Below, in pieces: positions 61,731 through 64,000 of a stretch of 64,000 bases of DNA (positions are counted from its first letter, which is position 1; every line of letters begins with the position of its first letter). Made by a program: the position numbers and the translations under genes. The DNA comes from Caprimulgus europaeus (lineage: Eukaryota > Chordata > Aves > Caprimulgiformes > Caprimulgidae), in contig OU015532.1 of NCBI GenBank assembly GCA_907165065.1, positions 31,686,339 to 31,750,338 on the forward strand, written 5' to 3'. The notes under the pieces are model-generated. The model did no database searches, was not told where the DNA came from, and saw nothing but the letters and a program-made list of their open reading frames with translations.

Positions 61731-64000
61731 CTGTACAACCCTCTTATCATTCCCTTTCACAAATTCAAGTGTGAATGTTTTTCTTCCCATTAAATAATAA
61801 TAAAGGTCCAAAGACCAACCTTTTGCAATTTCAGTGGTTTTATGCCAGTATAGAATTTAGTCTATTCATGTCAGTTGCATCAGGCATGGAGAGCAACAAA
61901 TGTCCCTTAAAGCTGATCAAATAAAGGAATATATATGTGTATATATTAATAAATATTTTATTCTGGACATTTGTCATTTAAAAACCACAAATAACATAAC
62001 AGCTGAATATTATACCACTACCTCTGAGCACAGAGGAATAACAAAAACTTTTTTTTTTTTTGACAGTCACCACAGAAATCATTTGTTTAAGATATTATTT
62101 TCTAACACTACTCAATCAGCCCTATGTTGTGTGGATATACCTTTTCCCTAGTTTAGAACATGGGTGGCTTCAAGGTGCTGTTTCCTTATAACTACTATTA
62201 ACAAGAATAATCTGTTTCCAGAATAGACTCTGAAGAAGCTGATAGAAATGCAATTTTGTGGACCATCATTTCTGAGATTTTCTTCCTTTAGTTATGTAAC
62301 AGAGGCTGAATTTTGCAAACTTATTCACCTGCTAAGGTTACAATACTTGTTGAGCATAGTGTCAATGTATGGCAAGGACCAGTGACAGTACAGAATGTGC
62401 ACCACTGCATGACGTTCTGCCGTGTAAGAGTTAAGGCAAAAAGAGAAGAGGAATGAGGTTCCTAAAGCCACTGTACATTCACCTAGGAATTACTTATCTT
62501 CAAAATATTCTATTAGTTTAGGATTTTAGGAAGGTAAGCAGTGTGTGCAGTGATAATTTTGACTTAAGACCTAGAAAACTACCAAGCTCAGTGATTTGAT
62601 TTACTGACCTTCTTTATTCCAGAGAAGTCCAGAGAGACACATAATAACAGTCTTTAAGTATGAAAATGAGCTTAATCTGTTTGTCATATGTATGGTTGAG
62701 AAGATGAGAAGGTTAAGTTAAACTTCAGGAACCCCTCTCAATAAGCATTTTAAAAAATACATTAGAAACACTGTACCAGGAAGGTAAGGAAACACCCTAG
62801 CTGATCTGAATATATATGTAGTTACCTGTCTTAGAGTATGATAATTAACTAGATAGTCTATTGAGTTGCCTAAATTCCATTATTTTGTCAGCTGACTACG
62901 ATAATCAAGGTAAGATCACACTGCTTACAATATTACCTATCTACAGAGAATGTTTTACATCAGGTTAGGTAACACAGCTCTTTAAGCCCATTTTTTAACT
63001 TAAATTTAGTTCCTAGGGAAGGTAACTCCATAAAACCAATGGGATGTGTCTCTAAATTTGAGGTGGTACCTGTAGCTTTCAGGAACTTAGTAAGTTGACT
63101 GTGTGCCTTATGAGTTGTGACTACTACCTCTTTCAAAACTACCCAGAAAATCACAGTGGGTAGTATCTTAGGGTCATGTGTTACCACATAGATCCAGGCT
63201 AAGGAGACATTCATTGAGATTAGAAGTTTTTAAACATTTTGGGGCTTCATTTTATGTACATCTTTGGGGAGTATGTTGTCGGTCACTAACCTTGATATAT
63301 CATATTAAATCTCAAGAACTGACAGAGCCGTGTTCATATTCCACCTCAGAAGGAAGACGGTCCAAAACGCTGAAGACTGACACTAGAAATGTATGAATGT
63401 ACTTCAGATTCCACGTGGTAAATTTGCTTAGCACTGATGCATAATCTGCATTAACTATAGGACATGTTTAAAAGCAATAAAATGCTTAAATGTTTTAATT
63501 GTCTCCCTGCTTAATTTAGGTTTTATTAAATCGGGTATGGTAGGCAAAATAATTACCATCAGATTATTGAAATCTTATTTATTGAATATAAACTATTAAA
63601 TACATAATAATTAAGATTTTGTGAAACAAATTATAATAACAACAGTTTGTATATATACAAAAACCTCCTGCACTGTGTCAAAGCGCTTACGGCTGCACAA
63701 GAAGAGAGTATGCAATTTTGCAGTGTATGGAAATCAAAAAAGGAAATCTGAAATAAAAATTAGCCATTGTGTTTCAGACATTAAACTGTATTCTATTCTC
63801 TCCCCTCCTTTCTTTTTTTGTTTTAAAGTTCTTAAAGATTTTGAGAAAAGCATTATAAGAAAAACATAATGAATATCTTTAGTGGTGCTTCCTGGTGAGG
63901 TACTAGAATATATATGTAAAATTTACGATATCACTGGTAATACTCTTGCCAGCAACTCAACATCTGTGACATAAGGCTTCTGGCTTGTTTTCCAGCTATG
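61731..64000. other. Unique AT-rich noncoding DNA to the window end
   Basis: No transposon or exon is recognised. Open frames are at most 84 codons and look random. Confidence 0.5.

Noticed and set aside
1-64000. CRISPR array, operon or prokaryotic system
   Set aside because: No regularly spaced repeats and no dense same-strand coding. The CR1 and LTR content shows vertebrate nuclear DNA.

Overview
The window looks like avian nuclear DNA: AT-rich, poor in CpG, without dense open frames, and carrying several copies of the bird/reptile LINE CR1. The CR1 copies show the CR1 ORF2 protein signature (SGVPQGS and FADDTKLGG reverse-transcriptase boxes, [26 protein letters not shown]) and the CR1 3' octamer end (repeated cacagaat on the + strand). 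LTRs of a type common in birds are also present. The CR1 subfamily of the best copy (25.8-26.4 kb) and these LTRs fit a neoavian bird, but the species cannot be fixed from sequence alone.

I find no supportable host protein-coding exon, tRNA, rRNA or known ncRNA. The window is best read as intergenic DNA or the inside of a very large intron. Layout: 1-1.17 kb unique; 1.17-1.87 kb CR1 fragment; 3.97-6.17 kb a long 5'-truncated CR1 with most of the reverse transcriptase; 7.10-7.86 kb solo LTR with a candidate 5-bp target duplication; about 9.40-9.83 kb a possible second LTR type; 11.02-11.14 kb a long ATTTAT hexamer microsatellite; 11.43 kb CR1 tip; 15.64-16.48 kb a very old, heavily decayed CR1/L3-like LINE; 21.83-22.87 and 24.16-25.05 kb two solo LTRs; 25.78-26.41 kb the youngest-looking CR1; 26.4-39.4 kb mostly unique AT-rich DNA; 39.48 kb CR1 tip; 40.01-40.06 kb a C-rich/G-quadruplex tract; about 41.15-41.80 kb a possible LTR; 42.24 kb CR1 tip; 42.3-56.2 kb unique; 56.27-56.47 kb a CR1 with an internal deletion; 56.5-64 kb unique.

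The main pattern is one of orientation: all eight LINE pieces I can orient, and the three clear solo LTRs, lie on the minus strand. Strand bias of this kind is known for insertions inside introns, where sense copies are selected against. My inference is that the window lies inside an intron of a host gene transcribed on the + strand. Several unique stretches have the look of conserved regulatory DNA (clusters of TAAT cores, a POU octamer, an RFX-like X-box), but conservation cannot be tested here. No novel defence, toxin or metabolic system is present; the notable items are repeats, secondary-structure motifs and putative regulatory islands.
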